From Bryobacteraceae bacterium (lineage in GTDB: Bacteria; Acidobacteriota; Terriglobia; Bryobacterales; Bryobacteraceae), in contig JANWVO010000052.1 in NCBI GenBank assembly GCA_025056865.1, forward strand, positions 1-64,000: 64,000 nt of DNA. Reading direction: 5' to 3'. The notes below the pieces were generated by a model. The model had not been told where the DNA came from. It did not search any database and was given only the letters and a program-made list of their open reading frames with translations. Positions 25,400 through 35,806 of this stretch are shown here, in pieces (positions within the stretch are counted from its first letter, which is position 1; each line of letters begins with the position of its first letter). The translations under genes were made by a program, and so were the position numbers.

Positions 25400-27952
25400 A
25401 TGGCCTATCACGTCCGCCCGGTGAAGGAGTTTCTTGTCAGCCCGGCTCTGCCGCCCGAGCTGTCGCGGCTGGGCGAGCTGGCGTTCAACTTCCTCTGGAG
25501 CTGGAAACAGTCCATCCGCACGGTGTTCCGCCGGCTGGACCCGGCACTGTGGAAGGAGTGCCGGCGCAACCCGGTGCTGATGCTGGGGCGCGTGCCGCAG
25601 GAGACGCTGGCCAAGGCGGCCGCCGACCCCCGGTACGTGGCGCAGTATCAGGCCGCCTGCCGCGAGTTTGACGAATACATGGCGCAACAGCCGCCGGCCG
25701 GCGGGATCCGGGTGGCCTATTTCTCGATGGAGTACGGGCTGCTGGAATCCGTCAGCATCTACTCCGGCGGCCTGGGCATCCTTTCTGGCGATTATCTGAA
25801 AGCGGCCAGCGATGCCAATTTCGGCCTTGTCGGCGTGGGCCTGCTGTATCAGAAGGGCTATCTGGAGCAGCACCTGAACCCGGACGGCTGGCAGGTGGAG
25901 AAGTATCCGATCAACGACTTCTTCACGTGGCCGGTGCAGCCGGCCGTGGATGGCGAGGGCAACGAGGTCCTCGTCGAGCTGCGGCTGCCGAGAGGCAAGT
26001 GCTACGTCAAGGTGTGGAAGATGCAGGTGGGCCGCGTGCCGCTGCTGCTGCTGGACACCAACATTCCGCAAAACACGACCGAGGAATATCGCGACATCAC
26101 GGACCAGCTTTACGGCGGCGACGCGGTGACGCGCATCCAGCAGGAGTTCGTGCTGGGCGTGGGGGGCCTGCGGGCGCTGAAGGCGCTGGGCTTCGAGCCG
26201 ACGGTGTTCCACATGAACGAGGGGCACTCGGCGTTTCTGGCGCTGGAGCGGATGCGCCTGCTGATGCAGGAGCAGGGGCTGAGCTGGGAGGAAGCGCTGG
26301 AAGCGGCGCGGGCGAACAACGTCTTCACGACGCACACGCCGGTGCCCGCGGGCATCGACATGTTCGACCCAGGCCTGATCTACGAGTATTTCCACGCTTA
26401 CTGCGAGCGCAACAACGTCCCCTTCGACCGGTTCCTGGCGCTGGGCCAGGGAGGGACGGAGGAGCAGGGCGACCGCTTCTCGATGGCGGTGCTGGCGCTG
26501 AAGACGTCGGCCTACCGCAACGCCGTCAGCCGCCTGCATTCGGAGGTCAGCCGGAACATGTTCAGCCGCCTGTGGCCGGACTTTCCGGTGCACGAGGTGC
26601 CGATCCTGCCGATCACCAATGGCGTGCATCTGCCCACGTGGATCCATCCGGATCTGGCGGCCCTGTACGACCAGTATCTGGCGCCGGGCTGGCGCGAGCA
26701 GTACATGGATCCCGCCATCTGGGCGCAGGTGAAGGACATCCCGGACGAAGAGCTGTGGGAGATCCGGCGCCGCCGCAAGCGCCGCCTCATCGCGTTCATC
26801 CGCGAGCGGCTGTTGCAGCGCGCCCAGGAGCGCCATGCGCCAAGCACCGAGCTGAAGCGGCTTTCGGAGATCTTCGATCCCGAAGTGTTCACCATCGGCT
26901 TTGCGCGCCGCTTCGCCACCTACAAGCGCGCCACGCTGCTGTTCCGCGACATCGGCCGGCTGAAAAAGATCCTGACCGATGCGAAGATGCCGGTGCAGGT
27001 GGTGATCGCCGGCAAGGCGCACCCGAAAGACACGCCGGGCAAGACGCTGATCCGGGAAATCATCCAGATCACGCGCGACCCGGAGCTGGCGCGCCACATC
27101 GTGTTCATCGAGGACTACGACATCGAGGTGGGGCGGGAGCTGGTGCAGGGCGTCGACCTCTGGCTGAACACGCCGCGGCGGGGCGAAGAAGCCTGCGGCA
27201 CCAGCGGCATGAAGGCGGCGATCAACGGGACGCTGAACCTGTCGATCCTCGATGGATGGTTCGACGAGGCCTATGAGGTGAGCGGCGGCTGGGCGATCGG
27301 GGACCGGGACCCGTACACGCCGGATCTCGACGACGTGCATGCGTCGTCGATCTACTCGCTGCTGGAGACCGAGATCCTGCCGATGTACTACCGCAACCGC
27401 GAGGAGGGCGTGCCGCAGGCGTGGATGAAGCGGGTGAAGACGTCGATCATGAACCTGAGCCCGACGTTCAACTGCCAGCGGATGATCCGGGATTACATTG
27501 AGCGGATGTACGAGCCGGCGCACCTGGCGGGGCTGCGCGCGAGCGAGGACGGCTACCGCTGGGCGCGGGAGAAGGCGGAATGGAACCGCAAGGTGGAGCG
27601 GGCGTGGCCGCAGGTCAGCATTGAGGACGTGTCGGGCGCGGTGGGGCGTGCGATTGTGACGGGCGCGGCCATCGCGCTGCGCGCGCTGGTGGACCTGGCA
27701 GGGCTGGCGCCGGGCGACGTGCGCGTGGAAGCGGTGGTGGGGCGAGTGAATCCGGACGGGGAGCTGTACGACACGACGGTGCTGAGCCTGCCTTTCCTGA
27801 AAGAACAGGACGGCAAGTTTTTGTTTGGAAGGGATTTCGTGCCGCACCAGACGGGGCGCATCGGCTACACGCTGCGCATCAGCCCCAACCGCAGCGAGGA
27901 TCCGGTGACGCGGCCCTGCTATCTGCCGGTGAAGTGGACCGTGCGCAATTAG
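25400..27952 (+). CDS. glgP: alpha-glucan (glycogen) phosphorylase, GT35
   Basis: A PLP-dependent phosphorylase of 850 residues with an N-terminal DUF3417-like segment (about 10-110), as in the alpha-1,4-glucan phosphorylases of many non-enteric bacteria. It releases glucose 1-phosphate from glycogen or maltodextrins. Landmarks are VAYFSMEYGLLESVSIYSGG, NVFTTHTPVPAGID and the PLP-lysine motif EACGTSGMKAAINGTLN near residue 597-613. Residues 490-520 (GFARRFATYKRA) form part of the phosphate/glucose site. A GAGG about ten bases upstream may be the ribosome site. It stands alone, divergent from the Rrf2 regulator. Confidence 0.95.
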   Translation: MAYHVRPVKEFLVSPALPPELSRLGELAFNFLWSWKQSIRTVFRRLDPALWKECRRNPVLMLGRVPQETLAKAAADPRYVAQYQAACREFDEYMAQQPPAGGIRVAYFSMEYGLLESVSIYSGGLGILSGDYLKAASDANFGLVGVGLLYQKGYLEQHLNPDGWQVEKYPINDFFTWPVQPAVDGEGNEVLVELRLPRGKCYVKVWKMQVGRVPLLLLDTNIPQNTTEEYRDITDQLYGGDAVTRIQQEFVLGVGGLRALKALGFEPTVFHMNEGHSAFLALERMRLLMQEQGLSWEEALEAARANNVFTTHTPVPAGIDMFDPGLIYEYFHAYCERNNVPFDRFLALGQGGTEEQGDRFSMAVLALKTSAYRNAVSRLHSEVSRNMFSRLWPDFPVHEVPILPITNGVHLPTWIHPDLAALYDQYLAPGWREQYMDPAIWAQVKDIPDEELWEIRRRRKRRLIAFIRERLLQRAQERHAPSTELKRLSEIFDPEVFTIGFARRFATYKRATLLFRDIGRLKKILTDAKMPVQVVIAGKAHPKDTPGKTLIREIIQITRDPELARHIVFIEDYDIEVGRELVQGVDLWLNTPRRGEEACGTSGMKAAINGTLNLSILDGWFDEAYEVSGGWAIGDRDPYTPDLDDVHASSIYSLLETEILPMYYRNREEGVPQAWMKRVKTSIMNLSPTFNCQRMIRDYIERMYEPAHLAGLRASEDGYRWAREKAEWNRKVERAWPQVSIEDVSGAVGRAIVTGAAIALRALVDLAGLAPGDVRVEAVVGRVNPDGELYDTTVLSLPFLKEQDGKFLFGRDFVPHQTGRIGYTLRISPNRSEDPVTRPCYLPVKWTVRN

Positions 27953-28199
27953 CGCGAAAGGGCTGGATTCCGCCGCGGAAGCGTGATATGTATGGGGAGT
28001 GCCGGGCGACAGGCCGGCGCCGGGTCCGGATGGGACGGCGCACGGTGGAAACGGCACGAAGGCTGGTGCGAAGATCCCTCCCTGACGGCTGACCTCCGGG
28101 CGGTGGCCCGCGCCAGGAGACGGATCCCCTCAAGCCTGCCCGACAGAACGATCCGCACCGAACCGATCGACGAACGTTCCACAAGGAGTTCACTCCCAA

Positions 28200-28679
28200 A
28201 TGGAAGGCGACCGCAAGTACAGACAGCGGGGCTACATGGATTACGAGACCCCCGCCGGCGGAGAGCGCGAGCGGCCCAAGCCGAAGGGTCCGCGCCCGCC
28301 GATTGACGTCACCGGCCCGAGGCTGCCGCGCATGGTCGAGGCCGTCACCGCGGCCCGCTGCTACAACTGCGCGACGCCGTTCCCGCCGGACATGGATTTT
28401 TCGGGCAACTGCCCGAAGTGCGGCGCGGAGCTGCACTGCTGCAAGCAGTGCGCGTTTTTCGAGCCCTCCACGCGGTTCCAGTGCACGAAGCCGATTCCGG
28501 CGCGCATCCCATACAAGGACCGGGCCAACGACTGCCAGTTCTTCCGCCCGCGCGTGACGGTGGCGCGGGACAGCGCACCGCCGTCCTCGGTGATCCGCAT
28601 GAGCGACCGTCCGGACATCGCAGCGCCAAAAAGCGCCGCTGACGCGCGCCTCGCTTTCGACCGGCTGTTCAAGAAGTAG
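28200..28679 (+). CDS. cysteine-rich putative zinc-ribbon protein
   Basis: A 159-residue soluble protein without signal peptide. Residues 1-50 are charged and Pro-rich, probably flexible. The core has nine cysteines: C54, C57, C71, C74, C80, C81, C84, C95 and C112. The first four (CxxC-13-CxxC) fit a zinc ribbon, and the CC-x2-C group with C95 and C112 could bind a second metal. AAGGAG at 28183-28188 lies 11 bases before the ATG. The next gene, a zinc alcohol dehydrogenase, starts 14 bases after its stop, so the two are probably co-transcribed. I do not recognise a named family with certainty. Confidence 0.75.
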   Translation: MEGDRKYRQRGYMDYETPAGGERERPKPKGPRPPIDVTGPRLPRMVEAVTAARCYNCATPFPPDMDFSGNCPKCGAELHCCKQCAFFEPSTRFQCTKPIPARIPYKDRANDCQFFRPRVTVARDSAPPSSVIRMSDRPDIAAPKSAADARLAFDRLFKK

Positions 28680-28693
28680 CCCGACGCCCGGCC

Positions 28694-29725
28694 ATGTCCG
28701 TTGCCCTGCTGACCCGCCTCCGCACGTTCGAAGTGCGGCCGTACGAGCCGGAGCCGCCGGGGCCCGGCGAAGTGCAGGTGCGCGTGGCGGCAGTGGGCGT
28801 GTGCGGCAGCGACCTGCACAACTTCGCCGAAGGCGGCGTGGGCGGCATGCCGTGCGTGTATCCCATGGTGCTGGGCCATGAGCCAACGGGCGTGGTCAGC
28901 GCCGTGGGGGCGGGCGTGACGCAGTGGTCGCCCGGAGACCGCGTGGCGCTGGAGGCGGCGCATTACTGCTACCACTGCGAATTCTGCATGAGCGGCAGGC
29001 ACAACCTGTGCCACCATGTGCGCTTCCTTTCCAATCCGGGCGAGCCCGGCTTTTTCCGCGACCACGTCAACCTGCCCGCCGTAAATCTGCTGCCGCTGCC
29101 GGAGAAGCTGGGCATGGCCGAGGGCACGCTGTTCGAACCGATCAGCATTGCGCTGCATTCGTTCCGGTTCGGGCAGCCGAAGCTGGGCGAGACGGCGGCG
29201 GTGATCGGGGCCGGGCCGATCGGGCTGGTGACGATCGCCTGCCTGCGGCTGGCCGGCGCGGGGCGGATCTGGGCGGTGGAGCCGGTGGCGCACCGGCGTG
29301 AAATGGCGCGGCTGTGCGGCGCCGATGCGGTGATCGATCCCGCGCAGGCCGATCCGGTGAAAGAGGTGCTGCGGGACACCGGCGGGCGCGGCGTCGACAT
29401 GGTGTTCGACTGCGCCGGCAAAGACGACACGCACAACCAGGCGATCCAGATGGGCGCGCCAGCAGCGCGCATCGTCATCACCGCCCTGCCGGGCGAGGAT
29501 CGGCTGCCGATTGACTTCTTCACGCTGCGCCGCAAGGAGCAGTGGTTTTTCCCCGTGCGCCGCTCCAACCACCGGAGCGAGCTCGCCCTGAAACTGCTTG
29601 CCGAACACACGGCCCGGTTCGCGCACATGGTCACGCACCGTTGGCCGCTCGAGCGCGCCCAACAGGCCTTTGAAACGCTGGAAGCCTACGCCGACGGCGT
29701 GGGAAAGATCGTCCTGCTGCCCTGA
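28694..29725 (+). CDS. zinc-dependent medium-chain alcohol/sorbitol dehydrogenase
   Basis: An MDR-family dehydrogenase of 343 residues. Catalytic zinc ligands are C37 (CGSDLHNF) and H62-E63 (GHEPTG). The structural zinc site has four cysteines, C92, C95, C98 and C106 (CYHCEFCMSGRHNLC). The NAD-binding motif VIGAGPIGLV is near 165-174, followed by acidic E-P at the ribose position, which favours NAD. It resembles sorbitol and threonine dehydrogenases and would oxidise a secondary alcohol of a polyol or amino acid. It sits 14 bases after the cysteine-rich protein gene. The exact substrate is open. Confidence 0.9.
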   Translation: MSVALLTRLRTFEVRPYEPEPPGPGEVQVRVAAVGVCGSDLHNFAEGGVGGMPCVYPMVLGHEPTGVVSAVGAGVTQWSPGDRVALEAAHYCYHCEFCMSGRHNLCHHVRFLSNPGEPGFFRDHVNLPAVNLLPLPEKLGMAEGTLFEPISIALHSFRFGQPKLGETAAVIGAGPIGLVTIACLRLAGAGRIWAVEPVAHRREMARLCGADAVIDPAQADPVKEVLRDTGGRGVDMVFDCAGKDDTHNQAIQMGAPAARIVITALPGEDRLPIDFFTLRRKEQWFFPVRRSNHRSELALKLLAEHTARFAHMVTHRWPLERAQQAFETLEAYADGVGKIVLLP

Positions 29726-29808
29726 CGCCCCCTACGGGCACAGCCTGCTGCCCAAGCCCCGCAGGAGGGCACGCTGCGCCCGATGCAGGCTTTCGGCATG
29801 GTCGTCTG

Positions 29809-31092
29809 TCAGCGGAGGCCGCCCTTCGCGTCGATCCATTCCGCGTTCAGATACGGGCGCAGCGCTTCGGGCAGCAGCACGGAGCCGTCCTCCTGCTGGT
29901 AGTTCTCCACCACCGCCACCCAGGTCCGCCCCACGGCGAGCCCGCTGCCGTTCAGCGTGTGCGCGTAGTCGCCCTTGCCCTTGCCGGAACGGAAGCGGAT
30001 GCCGGCGCGGCGCGCCTGGAAGCTTTCGAAGTTCGAGCAGGAGCTGATTTCCCGGAAGGCCTGCTGACCCGGCATCCACACTTCGAGGTCGTAGGTTTTG
30101 GCCGAGGCGAAGCCCATGTCGCCGGTGCAGAGCACCACGCGGCGGTAAGGCAGGCCGAGCCGTTCGAGCACGCGCTCGGCGCATTCGGTGAGCCGCTCGA
30201 GCTCGCCGTAGCTCTGGTCGGGCCGCGCGAAGGCCACCAGCTCCACCTTCTGGAACTGGTGCTGACGGATGATTCCCCGCACGTCGCGCCCGTACGAGCC
30301 CGCTTCGCTGCGGAAGCAGGGCGTGAAGGCGCAGTAACGGATGGGCAGCGCATCGCCGTCGAGGGTCTCCTCGCGGTGCAGGTTCGTCACCGGCACTTCG
30401 GCGGTGGGGATGAGCCAGAAGTCGAAGTTCTCGCACTTGAACAGGTCGGCGGCGAACTTCGGCAGTTGCCCGGTGCCGAACAGCGAAGCGGAGTTGACCA
30501 GGAACGGCGGCAGCACCTCGGTGTAGCCATGCTCGCGGGTGTGGAGGTCGAGCATGAAGTTGATGAGCGCCCGTTCGAGCTTCGCGCCGGCGCCCATGTA
30601 GACGGCGAAACGCGCCCCGGTGATCTTGGCCGCGCGCTCGAAGTCGAGGATGCCGAGCCGCGGGCCCAGATCCCAATGGGCTTTGGGCGGGAAGGAGAAC
30701 TCGCGCGGCTGGCCCCAGCGTTTGATTTCGACATTGTCTTCGCTCGAGGCGCCGACGGGCACGGAGTCGTGCGGAATGTTGGGCACCGAGGCGAGCTTCT
30801 CGCGGAACTCCTCCTCGAGCGCCTCCACCTGCTCTTCCAGTTCTCCGATGCGGTCGCCGAGCGCCCGCACCTCGGCCTGCAATGCGGATGTGTCCTCGCC
30901 GGCGCGCTTCAGCCGGCCGATCTCCTGGCTTTGCAGGTTGCGGCGCGCGCGCAACTGCTCGGCTTCGGTGATGGCGGCGCGGCGGCGCTCGTCGAGGGAA
31001 CGGAACCCGTCGACGTCGAGCGTGAAGCCGCGATCGGCCAGCCGGCGGGCGATCGCCTCGAGATTCGAGCGGAAGAACGACAGGTCGTGCAT
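29809..31092 (-). CDS. serS: seryl-tRNA synthetase
   Basis: A class II aminoacyl-tRNA synthetase of 427 residues, standard length. The N-terminal coiled-coil arm that grips the tRNA-Ser variable loop spans about 30-105 ([40 protein letters not shown]). The catalytic core has motif 2 ([21 protein letters not shown]) and motif 3 ([20 protein letters not shown]). It charges tRNA-Ser and tRNA-Sec. TACAAT on the minus strand at 31103-31108, ten bases before the ATG, is a good -10 element and implies a very short leader. It is single-gene and divergent from the E1 fusion gene. Confidence 0.97.
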   Translation of the reverse strand: MHDLSFFRSNLEAIARRLADRGFTLDVDGFRSLDERRRAAITEAEQLRARRNLQSQEIGRLKRAGEDTSALQAEVRALGDRIGELEEQVEALEEEFREKLASVPNIPHDSVPVGASSEDNVEIKRWGQPREFSFPPKAHWDLGPRLGILDFERAAKITGARFAVYMGAGAKLERALINFMLDLHTREHGYTEVLPPFLVNSASLFGTGQLPKFAADLFKCENFDFWLIPTAEVPVTNLHREETLDGDALPIRYCAFTPCFRSEAGSYGRDVRGIIRQHQFQKVELVAFARPDQSYGELERLTECAERVLERLGLPYRRVVLCTGDMGFASAKTYDLEVWMPGQQAFREISSCSNFESFQARRAGIRFRSGKGKGDYAHTLNGSGLAVGRTWVAVVENYQQEDGSVLLPEALRPYLNAEWIDAKGGLR

Positions 31093-31102
31093 GGAACTTC
31101 AC

Positions 31103-31108
31103 ATTGTA
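31103..31108 (-). promoter_or_regulatory. -10 box for serS
   Basis: TACAAT on the minus strand lies ten bases before the serS ATG. On the plus strand a TAAACT at 31145-31150 serves as the matching candidate for the divergent E1 gene, which also has a GGAGGAAGG ribosome site. Confidence 0.45.
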
Positions 31109-31171
31109 GCGCCTTGACGGGATTGGCGATCCCCGTTGAACGGGTAAACTGGGAGGAAGGGACGCAAGCCG

Positions 31172-33280
31172 ATGGCGACAGCCCGAACCGTGACCGTGCC
31201 AGCACAAAGCTCCGCAGCCGGATCCTGCGGTCTGGACCGCGAAGCCCTTCAGCGCGCCTTCCGCATCATGCAAATGTCGCGGCGGCTGGACGACCGCGAA
31301 GTGATGCTGAAGCGGCAGAACCGCATTTTCTTCCAGATCAGCGGCGCCGGCCACGAGGCCATCCAGACCGCCGCCGGCATGGCGCTGCGTCCCGGCCACG
31401 ACTGGTTCCACCTGTACTACCGCGACCGCGCGCTCGCCCTGGCGCTGGGGGTCACGGCGGAACAGATGCTGCTGGAAAGCGTGGGCGCGGCGGCAGGCCC
31501 GGCGTCCGGCGGACGCCAGATGCCCTCGCACTGGTCCAGCCCGGAGCTGCACATCTTCACCGGCTCCTCCCCCACGGGCACGCAGTATCTTCAGGCAGTG
31601 GGCTGCGCGGAAGCCTCGCGGTATCTCCGGCCGGAGTCCGACGAAGTCACGCTGGTTTCGGGCGGAGAAGGCTCCACGAGCGAGGGCGAGTTCTGGGAAG
31701 CGCTCAACGCGGCCTGTCTGAACCGCCTGCCGGTGATCTTCCTCATCCAGGACAACGGCTGGGCCATCTCCGTGCCGGTGGAGAAGCAGACGCCCGGCGG
31801 CAGCATTTCGAAGCTGGTCACGGGCTTCCCGAATCTGAAAATCCTCGAGTGCGACGGCACGGACTTCCTCGCCTCGTGGCAGGCGATGATCGAGGCCGCG
31901 GCCCATGCGCGCTCCGGCGCCGGGCCGGCTCTCGTCCACGCGCACTGCATCCGGCCCTACTCGCACTCGCTGAGCGACGACGAACGGCTCTACAAGACCG
32001 AAGCCGAACGCGCCGCCGAGGCCGCGCGCGACCCGATCATCAACTTCCCCCGCTGGCTGATCGCCGAAGGGCTGCTCGAGGAAGTGGCCTACAAGCGCAT
32101 CTGCCATGAAGTGGACGTCGAGATCGCCGAGACGACCGAGCGCGTGCTGAAGGCGGAGCCGCCCCACCCCTCGACGGCGCTGCGCTTCCTGTATTCGCCC
32201 GACATCGACCCCTGCTCGGACGCCTTCGCCCGCGAGCCGCACCTGGAGGGCGAGCCGCGCACGATGGTCGAGGAGATCAACCTCACGCTCGCCGAAGAGA
32301 TGGAGCGCAACCCGAACATGGTCATCTTCGGCGAGGACGTGGCCGATTGCAGCCGCGAGGAGAATCTGCGCGAGGTGAAGGGCAAGGGAGGCGTCTTCAA
32401 GGCGACGCACGGCCTCCAGATGCGCTTCGGATCGCGCCGCGTCTTCAACGCGCCCATCGCCGAAGCCGCCATTGTCGGGCGCGCCATCGGCATGGCGAGC
32501 CGCGGCATGAAGCCGGTGGTCGAGATCCAGTTTTTCGACTACATCTGGCCGGCGATGATGCAGATCCGCGACGAGCTGGCCAACATCCGCTGGCGGTCGA
32601 ACAACGGCTGGAAGGCTCCGGTGGTGATCCGGGTGGCGATCGGCGGCTATCTGAACGGCGGGGCGATCTACCACAGCCAGTGCGGCGAGGTCGCCTTCAC
32701 GCACATCCCGGGGCTGCGCGTCGTCATGCCTTCCAACGCGCTCGACGCCTGCGGGCTGCTGCGCACGGCCATCCGCTGCGACGATCCGGTGCTCTTCCTC
32801 GAGCACAAGCGCCTGTACCGCGAGCCCTACAACCGGAGCCCCCACCCGGGGCCCGACTTCACCATTCCCTTCGGACGCGCGCGCATCGTCAAGCCGGGCA
32901 ACGACCTGACGATCATCACCTACGGCATGACCGTGCAGAAATCGCTGGTGGCGGCAAGCTGGATCGAGCAGAAGAATCCGGCGCGGTCGGTGGAGATCAT
33001 CGACCTGCGCACGCTGGCCCCCTACGACTGGGAGACGATCGCGCACAGCGTGAAGAAGACGAGCCGCGCGCTGGTCGTGCACGAGGACACGCTGAGCTTC
33101 GGCTACGGCGCCGAGATCGCCGCGCGGATCGCCGGCGAGCTGTTCGAGCATCTGGACGCGCCCGTGGGGCGCGTGGCGGCGCTGGACACCTGGGTGGGCT
33201 ACCACCCGGACCTGGAAGACGCCATCCTGCCGCAGACGTCCGACATCCAGCGCGAGGCGGAACGGCTGCTGGCCTACTGA
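31172..33280 (+). CDS. 2-oxoacid dehydrogenase E1 component, alpha and beta fused
   Basis: A thiamine-diphosphate enzyme of 702 residues in which E1-alpha (about 20-345) is joined to E1-beta (about 365-702). In the alpha part [20 protein letters not shown] and [11 protein letters not shown] form the ThDP/Mg-binding motif. The beta part opens with [20 protein letters not shown] and includes [20 protein letters not shown] and [19 protein letters not shown]. Sequence character is closest to branched-chain 2-oxoacid (2-oxoisovalerate) E1. It decarboxylates the 2-oxoacid and passes the acyl group to lipoyl E2; E2 and E3 are not in the window. GGAGGAAGG upstream is the ribosome site. The last seven bases overlap the convergent HAD gene. 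Confidence 0.92.
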   Translation: MATARTVTVPAQSSAAGSCGLDREALQRAFRIMQMSRRLDDREVMLKRQNRIFFQISGAGHEAIQTAAGMALRPGHDWFHLYYRDRALALALGVTAEQMLLESVGAAAGPASGGRQMPSHWSSPELHIFTGSSPTGTQYLQAVGCAEASRYLRPESDEVTLVSGGEGSTSEGEFWEALNAACLNRLPVIFLIQDNGWAISVPVEKQTPGGSISKLVTGFPNLKILECDGTDFLASWQAMIEAAAHARSGAGPALVHAHCIRPYSHSLSDDERLYKTEAERAAEAARDPIINFPRWLIAEGLLEEVAYKRICHEVDVEIAETTERVLKAEPPHPSTALRFLYSPDIDPCSDAFAREPHLEGEPRTMVEEINLTLAEEMERNPNMVIFGEDVADCSREENLREVKGKGGVFKATHGLQMRFGSRRVFNAPIAEAAIVGRAIGMASRGMKPVVEIQFFDYIWPAMMQIRDELANIRWRSNNGWKAPVVIRVAIGGYLNGGAIYHSQCGEVAFTHIPGLRVVMPSNALDACGLLRTAIRCDDPVLFLEHKRLYREPYNRSPHPGPDFTIPFGRARIVKPGNDLTIITYGMTVQKSLVAASWIEQKNPARSVEIIDLRTLAPYDWETIAHSVKKTSRALVVHEDTLSFGYGAEIAARIAGELFEHLDAPVGRVAALDTWVGYHPDLEDAILPQTSDIQREAERLLAY

Positions 33281-33885
33281 TTCCAGCGGACGCCGCGGCG
33301 GGCGAGTTCGCGCTCGAGCGCCGCCTGCCCCTCGAAGACGACCGCGTCGATGCCGAAGCGCCGGGCGGCCTCGACATATTCGGGGATGTCGTCGGTGAAG
33401 AAGCACTCGCCGGGAGCGCAGCGCGCGGCGCGGACGGCCGCCTCGTAGATCGGCGCGTCCGGCTTCATCGCGCCCGCCTCGTAGGAGAGCACGAAGGCGT
33501 CGAAATGCCGCAGGGCCGGATACCGCTCCCGGATCATTTCGAAGTGGAGCGGATTCGTGTTGGAGAGGAGCACAAGACGATAATTCGTGTGGAGTTTTTC
33601 GAGAAAATCATCAGAAATCAGAGTTTCCGGCAGGAAAATGGAAAACCATATCTCGCGGAATTCTTCGAATTCCACGCCGGTTTCCAGCAATTGCTGCACG
33701 CGCCGGTGGAAATCCCGGGCCCCCATGCCGCCGGACTCGAAGGCGCGGACGAGCCCGTCGGAGGCGAGCCGCGCCCGGACTTCCTCCGGAGGCAGCCCGC
33801 AGCGGGCCGACATCGCCTCGTAGCCGCGGCGGAAATCGAACGGGACGATGACGCGGCCCAGGTCGAAAATCAGCGTGCGGATCAC
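33274..33885 (-). CDS. HAD-superfamily phosphatase (YihX-like, subfamily IA)
   Basis: A 203-residue HAD hydrolase. Motif I reads FDLGRVIV (D8-x-G10), the form seen in YihX-type sugar-phosphate phosphatases, in which the second Asp is replaced by Gly. Motif [13 protein letters not shown], the motif III lysine in [13 protein letters not shown] and motif [17 protein letters not shown] are intact. YihX hydrolyses alpha-glucose 1-phosphate and related sugar phosphates. The GTG at 33885 is chosen because the motif starts at residue 7 and the codon lies six bases after TACAAT. It overlaps the upstream esterase-like gene by four bases (GTGA). Confidence 0.85.
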   Translation of the reverse strand: MIRTLIFDLGRVIVPFDFRRGYEAMSARCGLPPEEVRARLASDGLVRAFESGGMGARDFHRRVQQLLETGVEFEEFREIWFSIFLPETLISDDFLEKLHTNYRLVLLSNTNPLHFEMIRERYPALRHFDAFVLSYEAGAMKPDAPIYEAAVRAARCAPGECFFTDDIPEYVEAARRFGIDAVVFEGQAALERELARRGVRWNQ

Positions 33886-35708
33886 TTTTCCATTGTAGCG
33901 GCCGTTTCGGGCAGGCCGCCGCGGTCCGCCAGCCGGAGCAGCGTGGCGACGCCGCCGGCGTAGGCGATGCCGGGGCTGGCCAGCAGTTCCGCCAGCCTGT
34001 CGGGGAACGGATCGCGCAGGAGGGCGGCGGCTTCGAGCGGGCAGTCTTCCCGTGCGACGGCCGCTGCCAGCAGGCACCACGAGCGGGCGTTGCCGTGGCA
34101 GTTCAGCTCGACCGGCCTGCCGCCGGCGAAGGGGGCGACGTAGGCAGCGGCGGTGAGAATGTCCTGCACGCGCTCGGCCAGATGGCTGCGGTGGAAGGTG
34201 GCCCGCTCCAGGTCGAACGGCGGCAGGGGCGCGTTGGCGCGGAAGACCTCGACGACCAGCCGGGCGGGAACCGGGCCTTGCCCCTCCGGCAGTTTCAGGC
34301 AGTCGCCGCAGGCGAGTCCCTCCGGGCTGAGCGCAATCTCGTAGCGCGGAGCCTCCGGGGAAGGCGGGGACGCCCAGCGGACCCGCACCGGCGTGCCTGT
34401 GTCGGTGCGCAGCAGCAAGAGTTCGTTTGTCGCCGAAGGCGTTGTCACCTGGGCGGGCAGCGACACGTGGAAAAGGGCGGCGAAGCGTTCGCGCAATTCC
34501 TCGTCTTTCATGGAGGCGGTCCGCTCGATCGCCATCTTCCGCCACTCCGCGAGCACGTCGGCTGCGGCGGCGCGCGCCACCTGCCGGATGGCATCGCCGA
34601 TCAGCAGCTCCTCGCGCGAAGGCAGCGGCAGCGAAGGATTCTCCGCGGGCGCAGGCGCAAGCCAGGAGCGGCGGGCCAGCACGCGGTGGAAGAACGCGTA
34701 GACCGCTTCCCTGCTCTGCCGGTTGGAATTATGTCCGGCGTCGATCATCGCCGCCGAAGCGCGGCGGGCCTGCCCGTACAGCGCGTAGACGGAACGGATG
34801 GCCGGCAGTTCGACGCGCGGCGTCTCGCGCGTCCAGTCGCCGGTGGCGGCCACCAGCATGAGGTTGCGCGGAGCAATGAGCGAGGTCAGCTCGACGTTGT
34901 TCGTGTCGATGCGCAGCCCCGGCGCCATCTCGCAGACGTCGTCGCCCTGAAAGGAAGCAGAGACCATGCCGCCGGGCGCGGCAGCGCGGATGCGCTCGTC
35001 GATGGCAGCGAGAAGAAAGGTCTGCGTGCCGCCGCCGGAGGTGCCGGTCATGCCGATCAGGGACCGGTTGACCTCCGGCAGCGACTCGATGAAATCGAGC
35101 GCGCGGATGGCGTTCCACAACTGAAGGCTGAAAGGAGAAAACAGCCAGGCGAGCTCGTCCGGCGAGCTTCCGAACTCGTGCGGGAGCTGATGCGTGTCGC
35201 CGTAGCCGACCATGTCCCATGCGAGCACCACGTAGCCCTGCGCCGCGAGATTGGCGCAGAGCGCGGGCACGGAGTAGTCCTCGGCATGGTGGGTCCTGCC
35301 GTACTTCCAGTGCCCGTGAGCGACGAGGACGGCGGGCGCGGGCCGCTCGAGCCGCGCGGGCAAGTACAGGTTGGCGCCGACGACGAAGCCGGGCAGCGTC
35401 TCCAATGCGATCTTCTCGACGACATACGGGCCCTTGGCCAGCTTTCCGAAGCGGTGCACGGGTACCGGCGGGCGCGGCCGCAGCGGATACAGGCCCGCAG
35501 AGACGAGAATCTGACGCCGCAGTTCGATGCGGCGCGCTTCCCATGCCCGAAGGTCGCTGTGATACCGGGGAGAAAACCGGGTCCTGGAGGTGAGGTTCAG
35601 AGATTCGCGCGGATCCGGGGGAGAGCTGCCACGCAGGCCTGTGATCAGAGCTGCCCCGAGCAGAACGGCCAACAATGGCTCCGGCTGCCGCCGCCGGCGC
35701 CTGGGCAC
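33882..35708 (-). CDS. exported alpha/beta-hydrolase (acetyl-xylan-esterase-like)
   Basis: An exported protein of about 608 residues. From the GTG at 35708 it has a basic n-region (PRRRRRQPEP) and hydrophobic core (LLAVLLGAALITGL); a longer open frame to a TTG at 35792 lacks a signal. The hydrolase domain (about 100-350) includes the oxyanion segment VLVAHGHWKYGR, VLAWDMVGYGD and the nucleophile elbow GMTGTSGGGTQTF (Ser near 222), with DAGHNSNR near the family His position. Residues after about 350 form a second region of unknown role. Relatives in Solibacter and Planctomycetes are annotated as acetyl xylan esterases or dienelactone-type hydrolases. Its stop overlaps the HAD gene. Confidence 0.8.
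   Translation of the reverse strand: MPRRRRRQPEPLLAVLLGAALITGLRGSSPPDPRESLNLTSRTRFSPRYHSDLRAWEARRIELRRQILVSAGLYPLRPRPPVPVHRFGKLAKGPYVVEKIALETLPGFVVGANLYLPARLERPAPAVLVAHGHWKYGRTHHAEDYSVPALCANLAAQGYVVLAWDMVGYGDTHQLPHEFGSSPDELAWLFSPFSLQLWNAIRALDFIESLPEVNRSLIGMTGTSGGGTQTFLLAAIDERIRAAAPGGMVSASFQGDDVCEMAPGLRIDTNNVELTSLIAPRNLMLVAATGDWTRETPRVELPAIRSVYALYGQARRASAAMIDAGHNSNRQSREAVYAFFHRVLARRSWLAPAPAENPSLPLPSREELLIGDAIRQVARAAAADVLAEWRKMAIERTASMKDEELRERFAALFHVSLPAQVTTPSATNELLLLRTDTGTPVRVRWASPPSPEAPRYEIALSPEGLACGDCLKLPEGQGPVPARLVVEVFRANAPLPPFDLERATFHRSHLAERVQDILTAAAYVAPFAGGRPVELNCHGNARSWCLLAAAVAREDCPLEAAALLRDPFPDRLAELLASPGIAYAGGVATLLRLADRGGLPETAATMEK
33892..33897 (-). promoter_or_regulatory. -10 box for a leaderless HAD transcript, inside the upstream gene
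   Basis: TACAAT on the minus strand is followed by six bases (ggaaaa) and the GTG at 33885. It lies in the last codons of the esterase-like gene, so the HAD gene may be expressed separately. Confidence 0.4.
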
Positions 35709-35806
35709 ACTGAGAGATTCTGCCTGTGGAAGATCCACGCTGAAGACGACGTTGCGGGGACGCGGGAGGTTTCCCTTGCGGCAGGCATTCAAAAAAGCCG
35801 CGTGTT

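Noticed and set aside
33274-33885. HAD protein with Gly instead of the second Asp in motif I, considered as an inactive enzyme
   Set aside because: The DxG form is normal for YihX-type phosphatases, and the other three motifs are intact.
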